DNA of 64,000 nt. It comes from Microthyrium microscopicum. Its lineage: Eukaryota; Ascomycota; Dothideomycetes; Microthyriales; Microthyriaceae. Where the stretch lies: the NCBI GenBank assembly GCA_010405405.1, contig MU004235.1, positions 2,364,426-2,428,425 on the forward strand, written 5' to 3'. The translations under genes and the position numbers were made by a program. The notes beneath the pieces were generated by a model, which was not told the DNA's origin, ran no database searches, and saw only the letters and a list, made by a program, of their open reading frames with translations. Below are positions 46,604 to 58,080 of this stretch, piece by piece. Each line of letters starts with the position of its first letter. Position 1 is the first letter of the stretch.

Positions 46604-47338
46604 TCAGCAGTTATCATGATCTTGGCGTACGATAACATTATATAAAGCGTCCTGACTGAAAGCTTGACCACCAACCCCCCATCCAAGACATGCCTTGTAG
46701 ATGGCTGTCGCCCCTTGAGCAATGAACACATAGCCAGAGATTGTGAGCGTTCTCACGCTCTAGTCACACCATTTAATGAATTATAAATTTACTGAGATCG
46801 AAAGAGCTTACATCATTGCACCACCAGATTGCAGAATCCCAGGAGCAACTTACTCGCGCGCAAGTTCTGGGCCCGGGGCCTAGTGAAGGTCTGCCATGTA
46901 GCTGCTCCAGATAGTGAATTCCGTCTAGAATTGCATATTGGTTGGCGGCTATCCAGCCGAATTGTCCGAACAAGCAAACAACTCTGAATAAATCATTGGA
47001 TGCTTTGTTTGATACTTGATTTTCTTCTATTGGGATCGATGGAGCGGTGATGTTGAGATCCTTTCGCCAGCTTGGCTTGATAAGGTCAAGTTGAGCCATG
47101 ACGGCCTGTATTGTGCCATTCAAGCTTTCCGCTTGACTGCCCAAGATGTCTGGAAAATCCCATTTCAAGACCTCAACTCCATATCCTGGAATAGGTGCTT
47201 TAATATCTTGTTCCAGAGCCACTGCCTGTTTAAGAAACTGGTTAGATTTAGTATGATTTAATACAACTACCAATGGCTACGTACTAGTGTAGAAGTAATG
47301 GACAACAGTAGTGACAAAGCGCGAGTGAAGGCAATCAT
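46604..47338 (-). CDS. Small secreted protein, candidate effector
   Basis: Three exons on the reverse strand: 47338-47285, 47225-46812 and 46759-46604, giving 207 residues. The first exon encodes a signal peptide (MIAFTRALSLLLSITSTLAVA). The mature part is helical and then carries the motif RVSCSWDSAIWWCND and ends GGQAFSQDALYNVIVRQDHDNC, a pattern I associate with a family of secreted proteins of unknown function in plant-associated ascomycetes. N-glycosylation sites include NGT and NIT. All three junctions have GT..AG ends and keep frame. The gene lies only 330 nt from the RIP-mutated block, a typical neighbourhood for fungal effectors. Function unknown. Confidence 0.72.
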
Positions 47339-48007
47339 TTTGCTAAGAACTTAGATTGTATTGTGTTCATGCAATCATGAAGACTTCAATGTGACCCGTT
47401 AAAGTCGTTCGAAATTCACTTCATATCGAGTGCTAGTCATTCTTTTATAATTACTACACACCCAAACGTTGCCACAAGGTAGTGACAGTGCTATAATAGT
47501 ACTCAGACACAAACATCTGGGAAGATAATACCACGTGTGCTTAGCATAGTGATATAGTCTCTGGGACTGTTGTACCAAAAACGATACTTAGTAGTACAGC
47601 TAGTAGCTTTGTAGCTCCGATGAGATTTAGTTCAAGGATCACCTTTTCAACGTAGTTAAGAAGCGAACAGTCTGGAGTAGCACTATTAGACGGTCGCAAC
47701 AGTGCAATCAGCCAGTTTTGCCAAGTGATGGATATATTGGATTGTTGGAGCCTGAAGCATAAAGAGTAGTAATATTGCCACAAGCTTTTTGACTTTACAC
47801 AAGCCGGACGTAATCATGGGATCAATTATTCGGAGTACAAATCACAATATTATCAATAGTGCTACAACTACCTCACTTTAGCTACTCACACAAAGGCTTG
47901 ATTCACTATAAACGGAGAAAAACGGAACTAGTCAAGGCAACTCGCATGAAGACTCGCTCTTATTCAGTGTTGTATTTCGACGAGTTATACACCAAGTTTT
48001 CTTCAAC
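47339..48007. other. Intergenic region
   Basis: 670 nt. A reverse open frame of 80 codons (47541-47783) contains a hydrophobic stretch but no family pattern and no supporting neighbour exon; I do not call it a gene. Confidence 0.45.
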
Positions 48008-48700
48008 TCAGCTAGGGGTTCGTGTTGCTCGAACAAACTCTACATCGGCCATTGAAATTCTCTCCAAAGGAACGGTAATCTTCCACCCGTTCTCTTTGTG
48101 CAAGTGTAACTTCCCATCCTTCAAATCAAGATACTTTGCTATGGTCGTATATCTCCCAGAAACATCAGTCCAGATCCTCAAATCGCCTGTTGGCCTGGCA
48201 TATGTCTGTGTTCTTCGACTTTGATAAGCAACTACGGTAGCTTTGTGTTCATCGAGTGACAGTGCAGTCTGCGTCTCTATATATTCCAAATCTGTGACCG
48301 AGAGCTTTCGGAATGGCACTGTGATTCGAACTCCGTTGCTCTTGAAGAGCATGGCACTGTCGTCTCGAGTGCCAATCAGTTCGGCTGTGACTTTGAATAC
48401 CAGGCTCCGATCTGTCCAAATTCTCATTTTCGTCGAGTCAGCGGGGTTGGATGGGACTTTTATATCTTTGAGATCAGGCTCCACAAGAGAGTCATTCGAG
48501 ACTTCGTGCATCTCGTATTCAATTCTTTGTCGCTTTTTGGCACGTGGTGTATCATCGCCGGATGGGCTGTCATTGAGGTTTATTACATTTCGGGAATCAT
48601 GGGCGATTTCGACCCCAGATTTCCTCTTTGTGTGGCTTTTGTCAGTCCAAACATGACCGACAAACCCAAAGAAAGTCAGTGTAGCTATGGAGAAGATCAT
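48008..48700 (-). CDS. Tandem SHD1 (Sla1 homology) domain protein
   Basis: A reverse frame of 230 residues. Two SHD1-like repeats are visible: RIWTDRSLVFKVTAELIGTRDDSAMLFKSNGVRITVPFRKLS..DLEYIE (about 93-145) and RIWTDVSGRYTTIAKYLDLKDGKLHLHKENGWKITVPLERIS..DVEFV (about 175-225). A basic KKRQR patch lies between the N-terminus and repeat 1. Known: SHD1 of yeast Sla1 binds NPFxD endocytic signals. The start is uncertain: an ATG further up (about 48726) leads into a GTAAGT donor-like site, but the only in-frame acceptor would make a 29-nt intron, so 48700 is used. The window also carries an NPF-rich ArfGAP, but no link is implied. Confidence 0.65.
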   Translation of the reverse strand: MIFSIATLTFFGFVGHVWTDKSHTKRKSGVEIAHDSRNVINLNDSPSGDDTPRAKKRQRIEYEMHEVSNDSLVEPDLKDIKVPSNPADSTKMRIWTDRSLVFKVTAELIGTRDDSAMLFKSNGVRITVPFRKLSVTDLEYIETQTALSLDEHKATVVAYQSRRTQTYARPTGDLRIWTDVSGRYTTIAKYLDLKDGKLHLHKENGWKITVPLERISMADVEFVRATRTPS

Positions 48701-49194
48701 TTGGTTGACTTACCGTCGCACGCCATTTTGAGCAATGGTTGCCGTCTCCTCTAAATGATAAGGTGACGTAGAATACCAAGACTCTCGGAAAAGCGGTGTG
48801 CTCATAGTTACTGCCATATCTAAATGCTTTCGGGGAAAGCGGATGAGTGCGAAGTCAAATAGTTTGATTTCAAATGTAGACTACTGGTTGATTATGGTAT
48901 GCCCGGGTCGAGAAAGATCCAGCAGCTTGCTCTATGCTGCTGCCTGAGAGGGGTTCAAACCTGCAGGCACATGCATAACAGACAATCTGCGGCCTCAGTA
49001 GTAGACGATGTCCCTTTCCAGATAATGCCATTTAGTCTCCGCAATATTCAAATGTGTCTGTATGTGATACCGTTGCTTTCTACACAAGTAGGTCTGGTCC
49101 TTCAAAGCACATTGAAGACCGTACCAAGCAATGATTTCAATTCTTTGGTGAGCCTTCAGCATGCTATATCTATATCGTACAATTCTTCAATCCT
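48701..49194. other. Intergenic region
   Basis: About 490 nt between the SHD1 gene start and the 3' end of the aminotransferase. No gene or motif recognised. Confidence 0.45.
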
Positions 49195-50474
49195 CTATGG
49201 TAGCGCATCAACACTCTTGCCATTTACACTCGTACCATTCGCATCTTTCTTCTCATAGCCTGTAGGCTTCTCAACAACGTCTAGCCATCCCCATTGATCC
49301 TCAACACTACCCAATTGCACGCCTCTCAGCGTCGAGAGCAGCTTGTCGCACACTGGACCAGCATCGTCGCCCTTGAGATAGTCGATCTTGTCTTTATTCG
49401 CCCGGCTGGTGATTGACTTGATGGGAACCAGCGCCGCTGCCGTGCCTGCCGCCATGACTTCCTCAAAGCCCTTAAGTTCAGAGTATGGTATCTAAACATC
49501 GTTAGTCAAAGTCACATATAGAGCCACCATAGACTTACCCGTCTCTTCTCAACGCTCCAGCCAAGACTCTTCGCAATCTCACAGACACTCTCACTAGTCA
49601 CACTCCTTATGACATTCTTACTATCTGGCACTACCAACGTCTTTCCCTCGCCGTTTTTCTTGACACCAATGAATCCACTCGTACTGAACTCATCAATCTC
49701 GCTCCGCGTCTTGCTGTCCAAATGCAACGTGATACCAAAGCCTTCACTACCCGCCTTCTCGCTATGCTTCAGCACTGGCGCATAATTACCACCAATCTTC
49801 GCACTGCCAGTACCCTCAGGCGCAGCCCGATCGAAGTCTTCGAGGATGAGTGCATCCACTGCCTTTGTTCCATGATAGACGCCAACTGGCATCACAAACA
49901 CCACGAATGTATACTCGACCGGTGGATTCAACCCTAGTTGCGCAGAACTTCCGAACAATAATGGGCGGACATACATCGCTGCACCGCTCTCATGTGGGGG
50001 TACAAATTCGGCATTGAGACCAACAGCGAGCTTTACGCACTTGAGGAAGTGCTCGACAGGTACCTCGGGGATAGAAATGGTGCGCGCGGAATGTTGCATT
50101 CGCAAGGCGTTTTGGTCTGGGCGGAAGATGGAGATTTGGCCGGATGGAGAGCGGAAAGCTTTCATGCCTTCGTAGCATTGTTGGCCGTAGTTCAAGCCGG
50201 GGGCCATTGCGTGGATGCGAAGGTAAGGATCGGGGATGAATTGGGGAGTTGTCCATTGGCCGGTCTTTTTGGAGAAAGTGGACTCGATGTGGCCGTTGCC
50301 TATATCATGATCAGTATATTGAGAGGAGAAACAGGAAGTTTGACTTTGACGAACCTTCGCGGACTTGAAAGCCAACATTGTTCCAGTCTGGTGTTCTGTT
50401 AGCACTTTTTGGTAGTCTAGGGAGAGAGTGACGATACCAATGGTGTTGGTTGGCGGGGGTGGAAACGAAGCCAT
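49195..50474 (-). CDS. Branched-chain amino acid aminotransferase
   Basis: Four exons on the reverse strand: 50474-50438, 50387-50355, 50299-49539 and 49491-49195, giving 375 residues. The 33-nt second exon restores IDWNNVGFQVREG. The class IV aminotransferase features are present: NYGQQCYEGMKAF, the PLP lysine K191 in GSAKIGGNYAP, YVRPLLFGSSAQLG and the C-terminal VMAAGTAAALVPI. Known: BCATs interconvert Leu/Ile/Val and their 2-oxo acids with glutamate. There is no obvious mitochondrial presequence, so this is probably a cytosolic form or a secondary-metabolism paralogue; fungi usually have several. Confidence 0.92.
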
Positions 50475-51211
50475 AATTGCGCTTTGAGTCTTGGGGTTTT
50501 GTTCGATTTGGGGAGACGTGTGAGGAAGAGAAAGAAGAGTTCAACCACCAAAGCACCGTCAGCCTTCGTATTGTGCTTGTCTGGTTACAACCAGGCGGAG
50601 GGAGGAGATTGCCGAGATGTTTTGTAAATTTTGGAAGAAAGTGTGAAGTCACAGCCGATGTCGGAGTCGAGGGTCCTTATTGATCGCCAGGTACGGTTTG
50701 CAACGGCATCCCTTCTCCTTCTCCTTCTCCTACTCCTACTCCTAGAGTACAACTACTGGTTCTCCAACAACGGCCTGTTTGATTGTCAACGTACAGTATA
50801 TCTGGCCGAGTGACAACTGAAAGTATGTCACTGCAACTCTATGCCTGGAGATAGAAACACGAGTTAAAAAAAAGCAAATCATCGCTTCATTGAACCTAAT
50901 AGGTCATGGCTATTCATGCCACCCAGCGCCTGAAAATGCTACGAGAACCGCCGTGTAAGACACTAAACAATAATAACCGTCTCATGCGACCTATAAACCA
51001 CCCGCCAGCCCACCGACCAATATCACTTTCATATCAGTTTCCAAAATCGGTTCCAAGATTTCACATCATCATCCTACCATACACCAGGCTTCCCCCAAAG
51101 AGATGATCCATGAGCCCCAGCAGTGGCGCACGTCTAATTGTATGAATGTTTGTCGGTGATGTTGGTTGCTGAAATCGTTCATGATTGTAGAGTATGTATA
51201 CGACGCGAAGG
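50475..51211. other. Intergenic region with CTC-type microsatellite
   Basis: About 740 nt. A TCCTTC/CTCCTA microsatellite runs at about 50706-50746, upstream of the aminotransferase. No gene recognised. Confidence 0.5.
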
Positions 51212-52294
51212 CTACTCGACAATCTCATCGATTGCATAGAGGTTTTGGCTTAGAATCTTGTTCATGGTGAACATGTGCACAGTATCTTGCTTGAAGACGG
51301 AGCGTAGCGCATCATCACAGAGAATTTGTCGTTTGTCGTCCGGCTTTTGCAGGTTGTTCTCTTTGATATATGCCCAGATTCTCTTGACTGTCTGTGGACG
51401 GGAGAGCTAGATACGTATTAGGCACCTTTCCAAATTCACTGAGAGTATGTAGCTTACCTGAGTTTCGCCAAGAAGTTGAGCGAGCGGCGGGGATAGACTC
51501 ATAGGCTTCTATGAAATTGTCAGTATTGTCGCATAAGGTGTTAAGAGTGTGGGGAGACACGTACGTGAAACCCGCCAGTTCGATTGACTTCTCGTTCAGC
51601 ACCTGAAGCAGCTTCGCTATCATCATCACTAGTGATTTTCGTCTTGCTCTTCTTCTTTTTGGGCTTCTCCCTCTTCACCGGCGCCTTGCGCTTGTTGGTA
51701 CCACCACCACGTGTGCTGCGCGCACGACCATTCTCCTCCGCCTGTAATCTAGCAGCCAAAACTGCATCCGCATCTTGTGCTCCGCGAGGTGTGGTCTTTG
51801 TGGTTTTCGATGTCTTTTGTTTCTTGACAGGGGGAGGTGATGCGGCAGTGGAGAAGCTTTCAGAGGACATGGGACGTTTGCCATTGGTAGTGACATGGCC
51901 GCCGTCGGTGTCGCCATTGGTGGTGATGGGTGGCTTGTGATCATCGCTCGTCTCGTTGTTGGGTTCGTTGAAGCTCGCAACGATATCGAACCGTTGCAGG
52001 ATCAGGGCTTTTAGGGAATACTGCAATGGCGGTTAGTTGCGCATGAGCGGAGGTTGGAAATATGATCGTATACCTTGTAAGGTGCCAAATCTTGCTTCAT
52101 CACCTTCTGAACTCCGGCCATGATCTTCTTGGTTGTGATGGTATCGATATCGGTTGCGACAAGGATGCCATCGATGATGGTGGTGCATTTTTCCTTCAAG
52201 TCTGGCGGCACTGTGGGGTAATGGTTAGTTCTTTGAAACGTTGAATATTCGGAGCTTGCCTCATACATTCCGCGTGTCCTGAGGCCTCCGACAT
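51212..52294 (-). CDS. DEK_C and SWIB/MDM2 domain chromatin protein (UAF30/TRI1-like)
   Basis: Five exons on the reverse strand: 52294-52267, 52210-52074, 52020-51565, 51508-51458 and 51406-51212, giving 288 residues. The N-terminus (about 10-65) has the DEK_C helical pattern (IIDGILVATDIDTITTKKI). The middle is basic and disordered with nuclear-localisation clusters (KRKAPVKREKPKKKKSK). The SWIB domain (about 205-285) spans exons 3-5: GGFHKPMSLSPPLAQLLGETQ, LSRPQTVKRIWAYIKENNLQ, DKRQILCDDALRSVF. Known: yeast Uaf30 belongs to the Pol I upstream activation factor and Tri1 is its paralogue; the DEK_C-SWIB layout is shared by both. Confidence 0.88.
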
Positions 52295-53230
52295 GTTGGT
52301 CAGCTTTACTGGTAAAGCTGTGCGGTTGTGTCGGAGTTCGGAAATGGTAAGAAGGGAGGAGACAGAGACAAAAGGCGTGGCTGGGTGGTTATAAGAGCTA
52401 CTGAGCGGGCAGCAGAGCAAGCGCAATCGACAATGGTGATGTTCCTGAGAGCAACAACAAGGTGCAGTTGCGAACTGTGTATAGACCGGGACAGCGAAAC
52501 AATCAGAATATGCTGGGGATGTTGGTCTCGAACAAGGACAGTGAATGGTTCGCGGCGGGACGGCTAGTATCCGAAGCGAGACTGGCGTGATTGCGCAGAA
52601 GCAGTGCTTGTGGGAAGGAACAAGACAGAAGCAAGCTTAGTGAGAATTGCGTTCCTAGCGAAAGGTAGCAAACGAGAGCGATATATGTTGAAGAATAGTA
52701 GTTGGTGGTTGAAGTGAACCAAGAGTGTTGGAGTGGGCGTTGAGAGAGGGTCATGAGCAAGAGCGCGCTAGAGGGCTCATCGGCTGCCTTTCCCATACTA
52801 CTCTCTCATTGGTTGTTGGGGATTCTTGGCTCAATCTATGAATTCTCATTGGCTGAAAAGTCTTATAGTCCACCAACCACAGGGACTTGCCTGTTTTGGA
52901 TCACGATGGTTTCACTAAATCTTCATTTTCTGGCCCCAGCCTCATTTTTCTCCAGAGGCCACATAGAATACATTTTCACTCGGCCTTATATTTTGCAGCA
53001 ACATATTCAAGATGCACTTTAACCGTGTCTTCGAAAGACCGTCTCGACTATTCTTGTCATGTGAAGCTGTTTCATTGATGCTATTAGTGTCTCCCAATGA
53101 AGATTACAAAAATGTCTTCATTATGATTCGAATTATCTAGTTATATGCTACAAACTATACGCTCAAATATATGCCTTTTCGCATCGTGAGACATTAACAG
53201 ATTCCTCCGACAGACAGCCAAGACTGTCCA
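52295..53230. other. Intergenic region upstream of the SWIB gene
   Basis: 936 nt between two reverse-strand genes. Two CCAAT boxes on the reverse strand (52812-52808 and 52852-52848), each in CTCATTGG context on the + strand, lie about 515-560 nt upstream of the SWIB start and could bind the CCAAT complex. No gene recognised. Confidence 0.45.
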
Positions 53231-56200
53231 TTAAATCTCCTGACTGAGCCTTGCGCGCTCCCTCTCGATGGGCGTCCCAAAGCGAATATGCGCCGCCGCT
53301 CCACCAGTCGTTGAACTCAATCGACTGCGATCCGTCCGATCACTCAGCGGACTCAGGTCTCTCACCATACTAGTCCTGGGCGGATCTTCAAACATTCCTC
53401 TATCCCTGCCCTTCTCATCTGAGGAAAATCGACTCTCACTGTATCGCTTTGCGCTCACCGCGTCCTCTAGTCTTCCTCTGGTAGACTCCTTGTGTCCGAA
53501 AAGGCGTCGCCATGTCCGTTTTACCAAGCCGAACACATCATCTACGCTGAAGGCGAGCACGACGAGTGGAATGGTGAGGCCGAAGCCAATACCAAACATA
53601 TACTTGGCTACATAGCCCAGTGGCATGCTCTGCTGTCCATTCTCTTTAGGAAATTCTTGGATGTTGATGGCGAAGACAGCAGCGATGAATGAAAGCGGGA
53701 GAAAGATAATAGTGACGATAGTAAACACCATGATCGTCTGTCCTTGCCTCGCCGTCAGTGCAGCTTGGTCGCGGGCAAACCGTGCCTCAAAGGCGTTTGC
53801 ATGCTTCTGCTTCAAATCCAAAAGATGCGTCAACGACGAGTAGATAAGCTGCGCTTGCTGATCCATTCTTATGATATCATTCAAATGCACATCAATCAGC
53901 TTCATCTGGTCCTTGACACGTTTTCGATATTCACTAGCTTCTTCGGATCGTTTGCCGCCGCCAATTTCGTCAGAAATGTGGTCTGCTAAGTTTGGGAGCA
54001 CGTTCATTTGGGACTGCAGGACTTTTTTGATGATGCCGAGTTCATCGCGGATGTCTTTGATCTCGGCCAGTAGTTTTGACTCACGCCGGATGTCTAGGAG
54101 TGTGTCGACGAACATGGGATCGTTTATGTCATCATCACCAGCCCCTGAGCCCATCAGCATCCGTCGACGACTTTGTCGGTTCTCGTGGAGCCAGGATGCC
54201 GCGCGCTGACTGGCTTCATTAAAACGCTCAAAGAGCACGGTTTCTTGGTTTGTAACGTGTCCGATGGAGGCGTCAAACATGTCCATGAACTGATAGTTTT
54301 CATTGTCCAGTCTATGTCTATCAAAGACACCCGAGCACCGGCCGGTGATAAGCATGGCAAGATCATACACTGATTCAACCGGTGGGCGGGTTTTAGCATT
54401 CATGTCCTCGATGATGCCGTCTAGAACGTTGAGTGGGTCGTTCTTGGGCTGTTGCCAGCGTTGCGGGAAGGAAGTTATGACAAGTTCTTTGCTGATGATC
54501 CAGAGCCAGAGTTGATCTACCATGAAGACTTTGCGCTCTAAATCGTGGCGTTCGCAGTATCGGTAGACTACTTGGTCTTGGTCGCGGAGAGATGTATCGA
54601 TTGAGCTGTAGTAGGATTGATCCAGAGTGCGTCTGGCATGGAGGCCGGGAGAGTGGTTTATGTATGCTTGGATTAATAGGTCGTCGGACGTGGGTGCATC
54701 GGGTGAGATTAATGATGGGTCGTTGGATATGTATGATCGCCTTATTGCTCGGCTCATTTTGGCTCTTGACGTATCGGATTCATAATGAAGATATGGCATC
54801 TTCACGAATTAGCCAGTGTCATTATTGAGGACTGAAGACATCCATAACTTACGAAAAGCACAACTTTTCCACTAGCAGTTATACCACGCGGAGGTGTCTT
54901 AATGCCAGTACTCTTGTCGCCTCCTTTGTTTCCCTTCCCAGTCGTTTGACTATTGCTTTGGTTATTACGAGCTGGTGAATCTGATTTTGCTCCTTTCTTA
55001 TTATGTCGTTCTGCAAACTTTTCTGCTTTCGACTTTTTCTTCTCCTTTTCCTTCTCTGGCTTTGGTGAGGGTGATGGCGAACGTGGTTCTTTCCCGGCTT
55101 CTGTCCCCTTTTCTGGGAGAAGTGTAGTAGACCCTTTCATTGGAGTTGCCGCTTCAATTGTGATTTTCGGCGTACTAGACGGCCCAACTGAGCTACCTTC
55201 CTGTATCACTACTTTCTCAATTGGTAGCATATAAGCTTTCGGATTCGTCATAGCTGGAATCCGCTGGCAAAAAGTGCGCATGTAATTAGCATGCACTTCC
55301 TTGCCGCGATGTTCCTGCGCAAAACATTTCCCCAACGCTTTGAAGTCCTCAATCTCACGATGTCCACTCTCAACAAAAGATTTCGTAAGTGCTGCTTCGA
55401 CCCAAGCCAAGTTGTTCGCTGGCATATGGATCCATCGAAATGTCGGTCGTACCTTGACGTTGCGCACTTGTGTTGGGATTTTTGGCTTGTCGGTACCTTT
55501 GTCCCAGCCGTAGAGCAAGTCATACACTGAATTTTTGAGAACTCGCTGTTTACGCTCGCGCGGCACAACATCGATACCAAAGTCAACAATTGTCGCTTCG
55601 AAAGCCTCGCATGCTTCTTTTGCTGCTGCGCTTAGGCGACCGCCGTTCTTTACAGGCGATAGCATATACACGATGCTTCGGTGGCCTTGTTCAGCAGCGC
55701 TTATCAAGGGCGTTCGGTTGAATGCATCTTTGACCGATAATCTTGCTTCCGGCCGTGCGATGAGTTTCTCGACGATCGTTTCGTGCCCATTCTGCGAGGC
55801 CCAATGCAATGCCGTCATACCGTTTGACAACTCCGCGTTGACCAACGCGCCAGCTCCCAGTAATTTTGCGACCAGCGTATCATAGCCCTTTTCAGCAGCA
55901 GTATGTAAAGGTGTCCAGCCTCCATCGCTGATGACCCGTGGGTTTGCACCTCGCGATAAAAGCAGGGTCACAATATCTTCATGATTTTTCTCCGTCGCAA
56001 ACGCCAGCGCTGTCCGCCCACGGTTATTGCCACTATTCCACCGTCAGCAAATACTTCTATTGGCTCAGGATTGTGACATACGCTTCCATGTTAACACCAA
56101 ACTCCAACAACACCCTCACCAACTCCAGTTTATTCGTATCCGCAGCCCAGATCAATGCCGTCCTCTTCCCTGCATCTCTTGCCTCAACGTCCGCACCCTT

Positions 56201-56814
56201 CTCCAACAAATACTTCACCACGCCCTCGTGTACTGTCGTCCACCCTCTATTCATCTTCTCCGCCGCCAAATGCACCAACGCCGTCCGTCCCTCTCGGTCC
56301 CGCGCATTAACCTCACATCCTGCGTCAAGCAATATCTTCAAGGCCTCCACATAGCCCCTCAGCACTACCGGAAACAAACTTGTCCTCCCATATCGGTCTC
56401 TCGCCTCCACATTCGCGCCATGCTTCAGAAGCGCCTTGACAACGCTCAAATGACCATTCTCAGCAGCGCGGTATAGTGCCGCGACCTCGCTGTCTTTACG
56501 CGCATCGACTACCGCGCCGGCGGACAGGAGTGTAGATGTAAGGCCGATGTTACCACGGGCAGCAACGCGCTGGAGTCCTTGGCGCAAGGCGTCGCGGTCG
56601 CGGGGATGCGTCCAGGTGTGTTCAGGGTCAGAGAGAAGTGCCCGGACGGCAGGCTCGTTGCCGGATGCTAGAGCACATTAGCGTCAGCAACTCAAGACAG
56701 AGCTGGCAGCGCTCGGGGGTGATGTTTGTAGGATGGAGAGGGTATTTGCTTACCACAGGCGTGGATGAGACGGGTGTGACGAGTTTCGGGAGCGTTGGAG
56801 CCGACGGATGACAT
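53231..56814 (-). CDS. Ankyrin repeat-CorA-like membrane protein
   Basis: Four exons on the reverse strand: 56814-56754, 56667-56082, 56032-54853 and 54799-53231, giving 1131 residues. The N-terminal ~330 residues are about eight ankyrin repeats (for example GRTSLFPVVLRGYVEALKIL, GWTPLHTAAEKGYDTLVAKL, GMTALHWASQNGHETIVEKL). A Lys/Ser-rich linker follows, then a CorA-like part from about 640 with a long helical stalk and two transmembrane helices near 965-990 and 1005-1028. The canonical GMN motif of Mg2+ channels after the first helix is absent (AINIQEFP instead), so ion selectivity is doubtful. Known: ankyrin-CorA fusions are widespread in ascomycetes with unclear function. Introns keep ankyrin repeats in frame, supporting one gene. 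Confidence 0.88.
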
Positions 56815-58080
56815 GACGGCTAGCGATTCGACATTTCGGATAGTGGAGGTCGACGGTGTAGGTGTCGATAGGATTTTTAGTGGTGAGGATTGTTGTTGCG
56901 ACTCGAAGATTTGCAAAGGGATGGGATGGGATGGCTTGGCTTGCGGTAGTGGCGTGCAGGTGGCGTCTTACATGCATGTGGGGATCACAGGGGTAGCTTG
57001 AGAAGGTGATGAGTTTGGTGATACAGATATTGGATGCATTAGGTATAGAGGGGTGGAAAATCTTTATACTAGAATATAAAGAGAAGGTAACTTGGCGCCA
57101 TGTTTGGTCATACAATGAAGTTGAGTCTCCCTGACTATCAAGATCTTGATGTATTGGAAGTTTAAAGTCCTGGTGTTAGCGTCCCACTTGCGACTCAAGA
57201 CTTCAGCGCAGCAGAACGGGAACATTCGCCGAGATAGGTACCATTGCGAGAGATGCAAATTGAGGTCGGTTTCGCAAGCCAAATTCGCAAAGATGGAGCT
57301 GAAGTAAACATACCTAGGTACAGAGGCTCAGGGAGTTTCAAGTCAGAAATCGATCCAGGTCGTCTCGTGGATTCCACCAGACGTTCAATATCAAAAGAAC
57401 ATCAATGAAATCATCATGCAGCGCATTCTGATTGGCTGAATGCTCCCATCACCTCTCAACTTCAGCCCTTCCGTCTCATCTTCACCTACAACGGGACCAT
57501 CGTTTTCATGGTTCTTTCGATATCAATAAGAACATTATAATACGCAAAAGATTGGATTAAGTATTTTCCATAATGGTGCCCGTTGAAAAACAAATAAACT
57601 CTCAAAAGATATGGCGGTGCCTTGCAGGACTAAATCAGTGACCATTGGGACAAAACCTCTATCCACACTCTAAAATTTCGGTTTACCCAAAGGTTTGAGA
57701 GGGGGAATCCTCAAGGTAAGAGAACCCGCCGTCTTTTATTACGTGTATGATGCGCCCCAAGTTAGTATGGTCGTCATAAACGTAGGCTACGAAATTTCGT
57801 TCTCCGTTAAACAACCCTGTCGCTCAAATGCCATAGGAGAAACTTACAATCAAACAGTATATAACTAGCAACTGAATTTCCAATTGCAGATGATCACTCA
57901 ATAAATTGGTGAACACTGCCCTTACAGATGATTTTACTAGGTGACAAATTTTCTCCTGTTCCAAGAAACTGGCGGAAACATCATTTCACAAAATTTAAAG
58001 CTCCGACCCTATAAAAAACCTATGGTGGTCTGGTTCTCTACGCTCATTAATCATCGTCCTCTTCACAACATATTGCAATA
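56815..58080. other. Intergenic region
   Basis: 1.27 kb between divergent genes. No gene recognised; short reverse frames near 57064-57377 lack protein-like patterns. It contains both promoters. Confidence 0.45.

Noticed and set aside
47541-47783. An 80-codon reverse frame with a hydrophobic stretch
   Set aside because: No family pattern, no neighbouring exon and AT-rich surroundings; most likely chance.
48670-48730. An upstream first exon (ATG near 48726) for the SHD1 gene
   Set aside because: The only acceptor that keeps frame would make a 29-nt intron, below the practical minimum for fungi.
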